64,000 nucleotides of DNA from a virus, in IMG/VR virus record IMGVR_UViG_3300035698_021020, positions 1 to 64,000 of that record; one strand, given 5' to 3'. The position numbers were made by a program, and so were the translations under genes. Shown here one piece after another: positions 9,215 through 16,996 of the stretch. The stretch's first letter is position 1; the number at the start of each line of letters is the position of its first letter. A model generated the notes under the pieces. The model made no database searches, was not told where the DNA came from, and worked only from the letters and a program-made list of their open reading frames with translations.

Positions 9215-9447
9215 TGGGAACCTTTCTAAAAGTCAAAACTGTTTCAGGAATTGAGACGGTTATTAATATGGATAATATATTTCAATATTTTTTCCTACAT
9301 GCTTCACCTAATTCAGGATTATATTTACACACAAGCCAAACATCCTTGATAGTTCATACTATTGTTGAAGCTGAGGCCAGAAAAATGGAAAAGGATATGG
9401 ATAAACTCCTTAAAACTATTGACTTAGCTTCACTATCAAATCAATGA
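9214..9447 (+). CDS. Hypothetical protein, 77 aa
   Basis: Short protein with an N-terminal beta-rich part (FLKVKTVSGIETVINMDNI) followed by a helix (IVEAEARKMEKDMDKLLKTI). It begins at the stop of the preceding gene and overlaps gene 47 by four bases (ATGA). Tight coupling to 47/46 suggests co-translation. Function unknown. Confidence 0.55.
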   Translation: MGTFLKVKTVSGIETVINMDNIFQYFFLHASPNSGLYLHTSQTSLIVHTIVEAEARKMEKDMDKLLKTIDLASLSNQ

Positions 9448-10550
9448 TAACATCAATTGAAAACATACGTAAGGTTTTCATATTGGGTGATCTTCATATT
9501 GGAGTTCGCAACAACTCAAAAGAATGGGTTGAAATACAGAGAAACTTTTTAATTAACCACTTCGTCAAACTAGTTGACGAAGAAGGTTTTGATCCTGACC
9601 GAGATATTCTTATTCAACTTGGGGATTGGCATCATGTTAGAGAATCAATGAATGTCAGAGTTTTTCATGAATCATTGATGATAGCTGAAACTCTATGTAA
9701 GAAATTCAAACGTGGAGTTTTTGAGATCGTTGGGAACCATGACGTTTATTACAAAGATAGAACTGATGTCAACTCGATGACTATATTAGACAAGACTATT
9801 GATAATTTCCATGTATATGAGAAAACTACTGTTCTTAATGTAAATGGTCAGAAATTCTTAATGCTTCCATGGATAGAATCAGTATCTGAAATCAAAGATG
9901 AAGTTCTAACCCATGATGATTGTGATTATATCTTCTGTCATGCTGATGTTAAAACCTTTGCTTTGAATCGTAGAATGAAATTGGAACATGGTCTAGAACG
10001 TAAAGATCTTGAGAATTTCAAGCATGTTTTTATGGGACATATTCATATTAGGCAAAATAAAGGAAATGCGACATACGCTGGTACTCCATATGAATTAGAT
10101 AGAGGAGATCGTGGAAATACTAAGGGATTCTATGTATTGAACCTTGAAGATGATTCGATTAAATTCATAAAGAACTTATTTTCTCCCGTCCACGTCAAAT
10201 ATGAAGCGCTTGATATCTTGGAATTAACTCTAACTGAAGCTAAGGAGAAATTCAACAATAACTTTGTCGATATTATGATAGATTCAGAATTAGCTTCTAA
10301 GTTTCCATATGCAGATTTTGCTGAACTTATTGATAATTCAAAACACCGCAGATTAGACTTTTTACCAAAACCTAATTCCAAATCAGCATTAGAATCTGAC
10401 GTAGATTTAAACCAATCATATGAATATAACATCTTTAATATACTTGATGAGAAGATAAATGCGATGAAGATCTCATCAGATGCTGCTGGAAAAATAAAAG
10501 GAAAATTCACACAAGTGTATGATTCAATAAGCGCAGACTCAGCCGAATGA
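9444..10550 (+). CDS. 47: Recombination nuclease subunit gp47 (SbcD/Mre11-like)
   Basis: Metallophosphoesterase nuclease that works with gp46 to resect DNA ends for recombination-dependent replication and host DNA breakdown. Motifs in order: GDLHIG near residue 15 (D-x-H), QLGDWHH near 60, VGNHDVYY (GNHD) near 96, CHADV, and MGHIHIR near 195 (GHxH). 368 residues against 339 in T4. Its last four bases overlap the gp46 start, as expected for equimolar partners. Confidence 0.95.
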   Translation: MITSIENIRKVFILGDLHIGVRNNSKEWVEIQRNFLINHFVKLVDEEGFDPDRDILIQLGDWHHVRESMNVRVFHESLMIAETLCKKFKRGVFEIVGNHDVYYKDRTDVNSMTILDKTIDNFHVYEKTTVLNVNGQKFLMLPWIESVSEIKDEVLTHDDCDYIFCHADVKTFALNRRMKLEHGLERKDLENFKHVFMGHIHIRQNKGNATYAGTPYELDRGDRGNTKGFYVLNLEDDSIKFIKNLFSPVHVKYEALDILELTLTEAKEKFNNNFVDIMIDSELASKFPYADFAELIDNSKHRRLDFLPKPNSKSALESDVDLNQSYEYNIFNILDEKINAMKISSDAAGKIKGKFTQVYDSISADSAE

Positions 10551-12235
10551 AATTATTAGAAGTATCATATAGAAATCTTATTTCCTACGGAAATATTATG
10601 CAGACCTTTAAATTTGGCGATGAACCTAGATTAGTATTAGTCGAAGGACCAAATGGCGCAGGTAAATCCTCAATTAAAGAAGCTCTTACTGTTTCAGTTT
10701 ATGGCAAGTCTGCAATTCGAGCAATGAAGGATATCCCAAATTGGATAAACAAAAATGCATATACTCGTATTAAATTTCTAACTAACTCTGGAGAACTTGT
10801 AGATATTGAACGTGGAATAGCACCAAATTTTAGTAATATAATTATTGATGGTGTTCCATTTAATCTTCCAGATAAACGAAAAGTTGATGAATTTATAGAA
10901 GACGATTTGGCTAGAATTCCATTTAGCGTTTTCTGTAACACAATAAGTTTATCATTTGACGACTTTAAATCATTTGTGAATCTCAATAGAGTAGATAAAG
11001 AGAAAATTGTTGATAGAATATTTGGAATTGATATTCTTTCTAAGATGAGAACAGTAGTTAAACAAGAGCTTAGCGACAGTAAGAAAGAATTAGCTACCGT
11101 TAATGCACAAATATTAAAAGATAGATCTACACTACAAAGATCTATGGCCCAATTAGACGAACTAAAGGAGAAACTTACTCAAAAGAAAGATAAAGAAGCA
11201 GAGGACTTAAGAAATAAGATAAAGGCTGACTCTATTTCTTTAGAGACGCTGGCCAAAACTAACGACCTGAAAAAGAACGAAGTTCAATTGGCCATAGAAA
11301 AAACATTATCTTATAGAGATAGTGCAAAGGCAATACAATTAAAAGTAGCACAAGTAGATAAGAATCTAGATCTATATAAGAATAACACTTGTCCACATTG
11401 CTTAAATGACTTAACATCTAATACCTCAAATCAAATTAAGGAAACTTTAGAATTAAAAAGAGAAACACTTCGAGATAATATTCCAGAAATAGCTAAATCG
11501 TTTAAATTAGCGAAAGCTGAATTAGAGGAATTAATTGCATCTCAAAATATATCAAATGCTGATTATCATAGAGCTCAAGCCGATATTTCTAATTTGAAAT
11601 CTGATTTAGCGTCTATTATTGCTAATATGGTAACTGATGAAACTGAATCTATTCAGAGCATCATTGATTCAATAAGTGGAGATATTGATTCTAGTTCTGT
11701 TGATCATGAGCATAAGAGCGAAGAAGTAGAGCTATATTCGACTCTAGATATACTCCTGTCTGAGTCTGGTATAAAGAAAACATTAATTAATAAGATTATA
11801 CCAACTCTAAATAATAGGATCGCTGCCATATCTGAAAGACTTGAATTCAAATTCTCTTTTTCATTCGATAGTAATTTTGACCCGACTGTTAATTATCTTG
11901 GAATGGATATTCCTCCTTCTGCTTTATCTACTGGACAAAGGAAAAAGATGAACTTAATTGTTCTTCTAGCATTCATCGAAATAATTAAGATGAAGCATGG
12001 CAAAATGAATATTATGTTCTTAGATGAGATATTCAGCTCATTAGATAAGAATAATGTGTATATGGCCATGGAAATACTTAGGGAGTATGCAAACAAATAT
12101 AAAATGACCATATTTGTTGTATCACATGAGACATTACCAGAAGAATTCTTTGATACTAGAATTGTAGTTAAAGAGAGAAACGGCTTCTCAGAAATGGAAG
12201 TGATTGAAACAGTTAATCAAATCGCTAAACCTTGA
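10547..12235 (+). CDS. 46: Recombination nuclease subunit gp46 (SbcC/Rad50-like)
   Basis: SMC/Rad50-type ATPase partner of gp47. Walker A GPNGAGKSS at about residues 34-42; long coiled-coil arms on either side of a zinc hook (TCPHC near 284); ABC signature LSTGQRKKMN near 465; Walker B IMFLDEIFSSLD and a switch histidine in VVSHE. 562 residues, close to the 560 of T4 gp46. Ends just before a short gap holding a GTATAAAA box. Confidence 0.95.
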   Translation: MKLLEVSYRNLISYGNIMQTFKFGDEPRLVLVEGPNGAGKSSIKEALTVSVYGKSAIRAMKDIPNWINKNAYTRIKFLTNSGELVDIERGIAPNFSNIIIDGVPFNLPDKRKVDEFIEDDLARIPFSVFCNTISLSFDDFKSFVNLNRVDKEKIVDRIFGIDILSKMRTVVKQELSDSKKELATVNAQILKDRSTLQRSMAQLDELKEKLTQKKDKEAEDLRNKIKADSISLETLAKTNDLKKNEVQLAIEKTLSYRDSAKAIQLKVAQVDKNLDLYKNNTCPHCLNDLTSNTSNQIKETLELKRETLRDNIPEIAKSFKLAKAELEELIASQNISNADYHRAQADISNLKSDLASIIANMVTDETESIQSIIDSISGDIDSSSVDHEHKSEEVELYSTLDILLSESGIKKTLINKIIPTLNNRIAAISERLEFKFSFSFDSNFDPTVNYLGMDIPPSALSTGQRKKMNLIVLLAFIEIIKMKHGKMNIMFLDEIFSSLDKNNVYMAMEILREYANKYKMTIFVVSHETLPEEFFDTRIVVKERNGFSEMEVIETVNQIAKP

Positions 12236-12247
12236 TCACTATTTAGT

Positions 12248-12255
12248 GTATAAAA
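12248..12255 (+). promoter_or_regulatory. Possible early/middle promoter box GTATAAAA
   Basis: Variant of the GTATAAGA box 19 bases before the gp42-like start, in the only gap between gene 46 and gene 42. Confidence 0.3.
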
Positions 12256-12274
12256 TATAAAGACTTACTGAAAT

Positions 12275-13138
12275 ATGATAATGCATCATGGCGAGACATT
12301 CGCTGACGTATACCAAAATAGTTTAATTGAGTTGATGACTGATCCAGAATATCATACTCGACCTAGAGATATGTTAGTAAATGAAAACACTAATGTTGCT
12401 CTTCAAATAGGTAATCCATTATCTTGTTTATATAATACAGAGGCTAGATCTTCTATGAAGAAATATATAGCTGCAGAACTTCTATGGTATTTCATGGGTA
12501 GGCGAGAGGTAGAGTTCATTTCCAAATATGCTAAATTTTGGAAAAGCATAGATAATGGTGATGGAACAGTAAATTCAGCATATGGTTATCTACTATTTAA
12601 AGAATATGGATTAACTGGAATTACTCAATATGAATGGGCATACAATTCATTAATTGAAGATAAAGATACCAGACAAGCTATTATGCATTTCAATATGCCT
12701 AAACACCAATATGAAGGAAATAAAGATTTTGTTTGTACTTTAACTGGAATATTCCAAATAAGAGACAATTGTTTGAATTTGAGTATAAACATGAGAAGTA
12801 ATGATGTTATTTGGGGATTACCCACGGATCTCGTATTCTTTGTAATTTTACAAAGCCAAATGCTTTCTCATTTAAAAACAAAATACCCAGATCTTAAAAT
12901 GGGATCATATACTCATTATGCTCATTCATACCACATTTATGAAAAGCATTTTGAACAAGTCACAGACATGATAAATTTACCATTCAAATCAGAAAATATT
13001 CCATCAGTTGGATTAGACCTTATTGATGTTCATGGTAATGCTACATCAGATTTTCAATTATTATTTAAAAACTATGAAGAGACTGATACTCTTTATGAAG
13101 ACCCACTATACTCATGGATACATCAAAACTTAAAGTAA
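12275..13138 (+). CDS. 42: dCMP hydroxymethylase-like enzyme (thymidylate synthase superfamily), gp42-like
   Basis: Thymidylate-synthase fold enzyme predicted to act on dCMP, transferring a one-carbon unit from methylene-tetrahydrofolate to C5. Catalytic Cys154 (DFVCTLTG), phosphate-binding MRSND (R174, S175, D177), ELLWYF near 69 and HSYHIY near 218 are all present. Asp185 (GLPTD) sits 31 residues after the Cys, exactly where dUMP-specific synthases have Asn and T4 gp42 has Asp179, and INMRSND matches gp42 rather than the QRSxD of thymidylate synthases. Product could be hydroxymethyl- or methyl-dCMP. 287 residues. An annotation as plain ThyA would be misleading. Confidence 0.8.
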   Translation: MIMHHGETFADVYQNSLIELMTDPEYHTRPRDMLVNENTNVALQIGNPLSCLYNTEARSSMKKYIAAELLWYFMGRREVEFISKYAKFWKSIDNGDGTVNSAYGYLLFKEYGLTGITQYEWAYNSLIEDKDTRQAIMHFNMPKHQYEGNKDFVCTLTGIFQIRDNCLNLSINMRSNDVIWGLPTDLVFFVILQSQMLSHLKTKYPDLKMGSYTHYAHSYHIYEKHFEQVTDMINLPFKSENIPSVGLDLIDVHGNATSDFQLLFKNYEETDTLYEDPLYSWIHQNLK

Positions 13139-13338
13139 AATTAACCGGAGCCTTGACTGCTGGAATTAGTGCAGTATTAATATATGCAGTTCTTTCTGCT
13201 TGTTGCATGGCTGTGTATTATAGTACGAATCTATCTGAGTTATTTAATATTGATCCTACATATTGGCAATGGCTTGGAATAGTATTCATAACATCTATAC
13301 TTTTTAACGATATTCCAATTACATTTAAAAACAAATAA
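13114..13338 (+). CDS. Small two-helix membrane protein
   Basis: 74 residues; begins 25 bases inside the end of the preceding gene in another frame and ends flush with the dCMP deaminase start. Two hydrophobic helices are evident: about residues 10-37 (ALTAGISAVLIYAVLSACCM) and about 50-65 (WQWLGIVFITSILF). Probably an inner-membrane protein; no family recognised. Confidence 0.55.
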   Translation: MDTSKLKVKLTGALTAGISAVLIYAVLSACCMAVYYSTNLSELFNIDPTYWQWLGIVFITSILFNDIPITFKNK

Positions 13339-13754
13339 TGGAGAAGCAATTAAAATACGATAAAGCCTATTTAAAAATGGCTACAGAATGGAAGAATCTT
13401 TCTTGTTGTAAGCGCAAGAAAGTTGGTGCATTAATAGTTAAGGATGGTGCAATAATTTCTGATGGATTTAATGGAACTCCTACTGGTTTTCCAAATGATT
13501 GCGAAGATCAAAACAATGAGACATATTGGTATGTACTTCATGCTGAAGCTAATGCTATATTAAAGGTAGCTAGATCTACACAAAGTACAGACGGAGCTTC
13601 ATTATATCTTACATATTCTCCATGTAAAGAATGTTCTAAGTTGATCCTGCAGTCTGGTATAAAACGAGTAGTATATCAAGATGAATATCGAGATATAATG
13701 GGTCTCAAAATACTTAGAGAAGCTGGAGTAGAAATAATTCAACTTACCTTATAA
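13338..13754 (+). CDS. cd: dCMP deaminase
   Basis: Zinc-dependent deaminase converting dCMP to dUMP. Zinc and catalytic motif HAEANAI (His68, Glu70) and PCKEC (Cys96, Cys99) are intact; GFNGTPTGFPNDC before them is typical of the phage/eukaryotic dCMP deaminase family. 138 residues, shorter than T4 Cd (193). It lies two genes after the dCMP-modifying enzyme and competes for the same substrate, so together they set the fate of dCMP made by gp56 and host DNA breakdown. Confidence 0.93.
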   Translation: MEKQLKYDKAYLKMATEWKNLSCCKRKKVGALIVKDGAIISDGFNGTPTGFPNDCEDQNNETYWYVLHAEANAILKVARSTQSTDGASLYLTYSPCKECSKLILQSGIKRVVYQDEYRDIMGLKILREAGVEIIQLTL

Positions 13755-13755
13755 T

Positions 13756-14187
13756 ATGGAGGAAGAACACACAGAAGAAGAAAAAGTAATTCACAATATC
13801 TCAATAGTGTTTGTACGAGAATACAAATATTTCATTAGAGTATTTGAGAAGAAAACTAGGGAAGATTATATCCTGAATGTAAGTAAAATAATTAAGGATA
13901 AATTTAAGTCAAAATTCATTGTTCCTAATAAGATTCAATCGTTTTTATTGAATTATGAAATAAAGAAACTTCTGGATAAAGCCATAAATACCAAAAGCAG
14001 AAAATACAAAAGAGTTATTTATTTGAACTCAAATCTTTCTGAATCTGTTATATTGAATACAATTGATTTTATTAATGATGAGTATGTCGATTTTAAATTC
14101 GATTACTCTTTAATAGAAAACGGCTCAGAAGATGAGCCGTTTCGTGAATTAGATATGTTGACTACTTTAGTTACTCCTCAGAAGTAG
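13756..14187 (+). CDS. Hypothetical protein, 143 aa
   Basis: Last gene of the first plus-strand block, one base after the deaminase stop. Basic middle (NTKSRKYKRVIYLNSNL) and helical N-terminal half; no motif recognised. Its final 17 bases overlap the end of the convergent gene at 14171, and a perfect 9-bp hairpin (14118-14142) sits in its 3' end. Confidence 0.55.
   Translation: MEEEHTEEEKVIHNISIVFVREYKYFIRVFEKKTREDYILNVSKIIKDKFKSKFIVPNKIQSFLLNYEIKKLLDKAINTKSRKYKRVIYLNSNLSESVILNTIDFINDEYVDFKFDYSLIENGSEDEPFRELDMLTTLVTPQK
14118..14142. terminator. Intragenic 9-bp hairpin, possible bidirectional terminator
   Basis: AAACGGCTC (14118-14126), loop AGAAGAT, GAGCCGTTT (14134-14142). It is perfect, GC-rich against an AT-rich background, flanked by A and T runs, and lies about 30-45 bases from the convergent gene ends. 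It is inside a coding sequence. Confidence 0.45.
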
Positions 14188-14974
14188 TAGGGACTTCATT
14201 TCCTTCTTCTTCATCCTCGTCCTCATCTCCGCCTTCTTCATAAGATTCAAGTTCAGATTCTATATCATCTAGTGCAGTTGCACTTAATAAATCAGATTCT
14301 CCTTCTAAATCTACACCATCCTCATCATCATAATTTTCATAGTCATCTTGTGGTTCAGACTCATCAGGCTCTTCTATATTATCTCCATACATAGATGCAT
14401 GATCTTCATCAGACATTGTTCCTGCATTAGATCCTATCATAAGGTCTTTAGCATCTTCATCATAGTATGCAACAACTTGTCCATCCTTTGTGAAGGCTTT
14501 ACCGTTAATTCCACTTGGTGCAGCTCCGAAACCATCCCAATCTATTTTCCTTTTATCAAGTTCATCTTCAGCTAACGCAATATTACGTACGCTTATTGTT
14601 TCTTGGTTTTCTCTAGAATATTGCTCATTCAGGAAAGAATCAAATGAAGTGATTGCGAATCCTTCTCCAATTACTTTAACTGGAATAGCTGTATGATATG
14701 GATCAGCATAATTTGTTGACTTCTTTCCTTCTTGCTTATATACAATATCATTTGTAGCAGCTTTATATGTAGAGTCATAATGAGGCGATTTAAACAGCTC
14801 GTGTCTTTCCATAGTGTGTTGGTATTGAGCTAATTTAGGTGCTTTATTGATTCGATTTCCTTTATCGTCTTTATATAGTTCTCCTGAAGCTGGTCCACCG
14901 AATCCAGGTTGAGTTAAATCCATATATCGATCGAAATCTAGAATATCTCTTCTCTTTGTGTCAAATACTTCCAT
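14171..14974 (-). CDS. Virion-region protein with highly acidic C-terminus, unknown
   Basis: 267 residues directly downstream of the tail tube gene on the same strand. The last 70 residues are almost all Asp/Glu with spacers (for example GGDEDEDEEEGNE), reminiscent of acidic head-core or DNA-mimicking segments. A middle segment contains ITSFDSFLNEQYSREN, like the F-x-x-F-L-x-E motif seen in other late proteins here. No family recognised; a late structural or prohead-core protein is the best guess. Confidence 0.5.
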   Translation of the reverse strand: MEVFDTKRRDILDFDRYMDLTQPGFGGPASGELYKDDKGNRINKAPKLAQYQHTMERHELFKSPHYDSTYKAATNDIVYKQEGKKSTNYADPYHTAIPVKVIGEGFAITSFDSFLNEQYSRENQETISVRNIALAEDELDKRKIDWDGFGAAPSGINGKAFTKDGQVVAYYDEDAKDLMIGSNAGTMSDEDHASMYGDNIEEPDESEPQDDYENYDDEDGVDLEGESDLLSATALDDIESELESYEEGGDEDEDEEEGNEVPTTSEE

Positions 14975-14978
14975 CTTA

Positions 14979-15548
14979 TTATACGTTTATTTGTCCTATT
15001 CGTGATTCTTTCCAAGCATCAGCTCTAAACTTAGCATCAATATCATAAAGCTTATCAGAATTATAATCAAGGTCTAGTGGAGTTAATGCACCATTTGGTA
15101 TAACTGGTGTAAATTTGAATTCTCTAAAAATAGATGCTTCTTTATTTGCGATTCCAACATATATTTCTCCAACATAATCACGCTTAAGTCCTTGACGACC
15201 AGTTAATGGGTCATATACTAGATCTCCCCATGCACGTAATGTATTATAAATGTACATATTATTGTCATCGTTTAAATTAACTGTGAATTTAATTGCTAAA
15301 TCAGCAATAGTGTCTTTAGGTATAGCAGAACCGAATGAACGTTTCGCAAATTTATACTTTTGTTCAACTAAATCAGTTGGTGTAAGTTCAGGAAGACCTG
15401 TAAGAGTCAGAACGTGTTCAACCAATAAATCAACGTTATCAGTTATCACAGAAGGTGGAGTAATGATCACCTCAAATTGATTGACGAATATTGGCTCCCA
15501 ATACTCAGTCGCTGCTTTAGAATTACTCCAGTGTGGTAAACCGGCCAT
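14979..15548 (-). CDS. 19: Tail tube protein, gp19-like
   Basis: Start taken at the ATG (complement 15546-15548) giving MAGLPHWSNSKAATEYWEP; a longer in-frame version would run across the late promoter box at 15568-15576. 189 residues (T4 gp19 is 163). The sequence FVNQFEVIITPPSV, VEHVLTLTGLPELTP, FAKRSFGSAIP and LRAWGDLVYDPLTGRQGLKR follows the tail-tube beta-barrel plan, with the W-x-x-x-V-Y-D-P-x-T-G signature of gp19 proteins. It would polymerise inside the sheath to form the DNA channel. Confidence 0.85.
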   Translation of the reverse strand: MAGLPHWSNSKAATEYWEPIFVNQFEVIITPPSVITDNVDLLVEHVLTLTGLPELTPTDLVEQKYKFAKRSFGSAIPKDTIADLAIKFTVNLNDDNNMYIYNTLRAWGDLVYDPLTGRQGLKRDYVGEIYVGIANKEASIFREFKFTPVIPNGALTPLDLDYNSDKLYDIDAKFRADAWKESRIGQINV

Positions 15549-15567
15549 GTTGTAATGATTATTTAGT

Positions 15568-15576
15568 TTATTTATC
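15568..15576 (-). promoter_or_regulatory. Late-type promoter for the tail tube gene
   Basis: Minus-strand GATAAATAA, 20 bases from the chosen tube start; overlaps the 3' end of the upstream gene. Confidence 0.65.
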
Positions 15577-16386
15577 TCCTCTAGTTGGAGTTTCGCTAGC
15601 TGCTGTTGAACTATCTTTAATATCAAACAAATTATCAAAGTCAGTCATCATGTGCGCTGCGATTTGTGAAGAACGATTAGAGTATGTTTCTATTGATACT
15701 TGATCTCCACTGAATTGTAGAATTAAACTAGGAAGAATAGTTCTAAAAATAACATCATATTGATTTTCAATATCATCAAATTCTTTAATTGATGAAATAG
15801 GATGCTGTGGGTCTTGTCCTAAATTTAAAGTGTGAGAACCTACTACGTTTACTTTGAATGCCTCCCAAGTTTTAACTCTTTGTCCATTTAAAGTATCAAC
15901 CATTCCAGTTGAAGCCTTAAGTGTTATCTTTGGTGCTCCTGAATCAAGTCCGCTTGTTGATACTTCTCTAAAAGTTAAATGATCAGTTGTGAAATTAACT
16001 GTGTATTTAGTGCCAGCAAAGTGTTCCTTATTTAATTCAGTAATTCTAGTACTACTTAAACCAGATTCACCTTCGTTGGCCATTATGTTTGCATACTCAG
16101 GATTAATACGTTTTTTGATAGCTTCACTGGCCATCTCAAACTTTCTCTTAAGAATATTAACCTCACTTAATATTACATAAGTTGAGGTAGCAGTTCCGTC
16201 CTTCAGTTTAACATCTGGAAATATGTCTAACGTGTGTAATTTAGCATTAATTTGTTTAGGATCAATGTGAGTAACTCCATTAATTATAGACCAGACTATT
16301 TCATGGCTCACAACTGCTTGAAAAACGAATCCACCATCTTTAGCAGATACGTTATCGCTATATGCTTCTTCAGTAAGTGGATACAT
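15568..16386 (-). CDS. Putative tail/neck protein, unknown family
   Basis: 272 residues between a small late gene and the tail tube gene on the same strand; its 3' end contains the late promoter of the tube gene. Its layout is mixed alpha/beta with IVWSIINGVTHIDPKQINAK, YVILSEVNILKRKFEMA and LPSLILQFSGDQVSIETYS. T4 tail terminator gp15 has the same length, but I see no clear sequence match. Position suggests tail or neck assembly. Confidence 0.45.
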   Translation of the reverse strand: MYPLTEEAYSDNVSAKDGGFVFQAVVSHEIVWSIINGVTHIDPKQINAKLHTLDIFPDVKLKDGTATSTYVILSEVNILKRKFEMASEAIKKRINPEYANIMANEGESGLSSTRITELNKEHFAGTKYTVNFTTDHLTFREVSTSGLDSGAPKITLKASTGMVDTLNGQRVKTWEAFKVNVVGSHTLNLGQDPQHPISSIKEFDDIENQYDVIFRTILPSLILQFSGDQVSIETYSNRSSQIAAHMMTDFDNLFDIKDSSTAASETPTRGDK

Positions 16387-16664
16387 TATTTCTTCTCTTT
16401 CTTCTCTTTGCTGTCTCTTTTATGAGTGTATGCTTTCCAAAGAGTATTGTATATGTTACATGACGCACCCAAGAAGTTAGCAATACCTACAAACTTCTTT
16501 TTGTCTTGTCCATCCATGTTAGCGATTTTGACGCCAATTTTCTTGGCGTCATTTACTGTAAGTTCTTCATCCTCGTCTTTTCCAACGAGTTTCTTAAGAT
16601 CTCCCTTCTTCTCTAACAAACGGAATTCATCAAAGCTTGTTATGGCTTTCTGAGTCATGTCCAT
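16386..16664 (-). CDS. Small late protein with possible capsid-targeting N-terminus
   Basis: 92 residues, highly charged, ending in a Lys/Glu tail (SKEKKEKK). The N-terminus AITSFDEFRLLEKKGD resembles T4 capsid-targeting sequences, with an L-L-E site that a gp21-type protease could cut (inference). Stop and start of neighbours abut. No family recognised. Confidence 0.45.
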   Translation of the reverse strand: MDMTQKAITSFDEFRLLEKKGDLKKLVGKDEDEELTVNDAKKIGVKIANMDGQDKKKFVGIANFLGASCNIYNTLWKAYTHKRDSKEKKEKK

Positions 16665-16667
16665 TAC

Positions 16668-16889
16668 TTAGTTTATCTTTTTATTCTTAATTTGAGCAAG
16701 ATGCTTAGTCGTGCCTTTCTTAATCGCTGGAGTACCTGCACCCTTAACTGGACCTACGCCCAATTCTTGGTTTACTTTTGCAGAACCACTTTTACCTTTA
16801 TCAGCAACATTTGCTTTTTTTCGGTAGTTTTTATCAGCACTATTAAAAGCTGACATGAACTGTGCGTAATTCATTACTGGATTAGCCAT
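16668..16889 (-). CDS. Small basic late protein, 73 aa
   Basis: MANPVMNYAQFMSAFNSADK start preferred (complement 16887-16889); an ATG nine bases upstream would leave almost no leader after the promoter box. Very basic, Gly/Lys-rich (KKANVADKGKSGSAKV), probably disordered, which suits an internal head protein binding DNA. First gene of a four- to five-gene late unit. Function unknown. Confidence 0.5.
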   Translation of the reverse strand: MANPVMNYAQFMSAFNSADKNYRKKANVADKGKSGSAKVNQELGVGPVKGAGTPAIKKGTTKHLAQIKNKKIN

Positions 16890-16901
16890 TATGTACATGA
16901 T

Positions 16902-16916
16902 TTTTTATTATTTATC
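16902..16916 (-). promoter_or_regulatory. Late-type promoter for the 14.2-16.9 kb unit
   Basis: Minus-strand GATAAATAATAAAAA, 18-20 bases before the first start codon; same box as before the sheath gene. Confidence 0.7.
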
Positions 16917-16981
16917 TTCTATTTGTCTAAAAAAAATAGTATCTTATACTTAATCCACACAAAACTAAATGACTTATCTGT

Positions 16982-16989
16982 GTATAAGT
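16982..16989 (+). promoter_or_regulatory. Early/middle-type promoter box GTATAAGT
   Basis: Eight bases before the helicase start, in a divergent gap shared with the late promoter at 16902-16916. Transcription from it would start within a base or two of the ATG, so the message may be leaderless. Confidence 0.4.
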
Positions 16990-16996
16990 TAACTAC

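Noticed and set aside
12275-13138. Plain thymidylate synthase annotation
   Set aside because: Asp instead of Asn at the pyrimidine-specificity position and gp42-type MRSND motif argue for dCMP as substrate.
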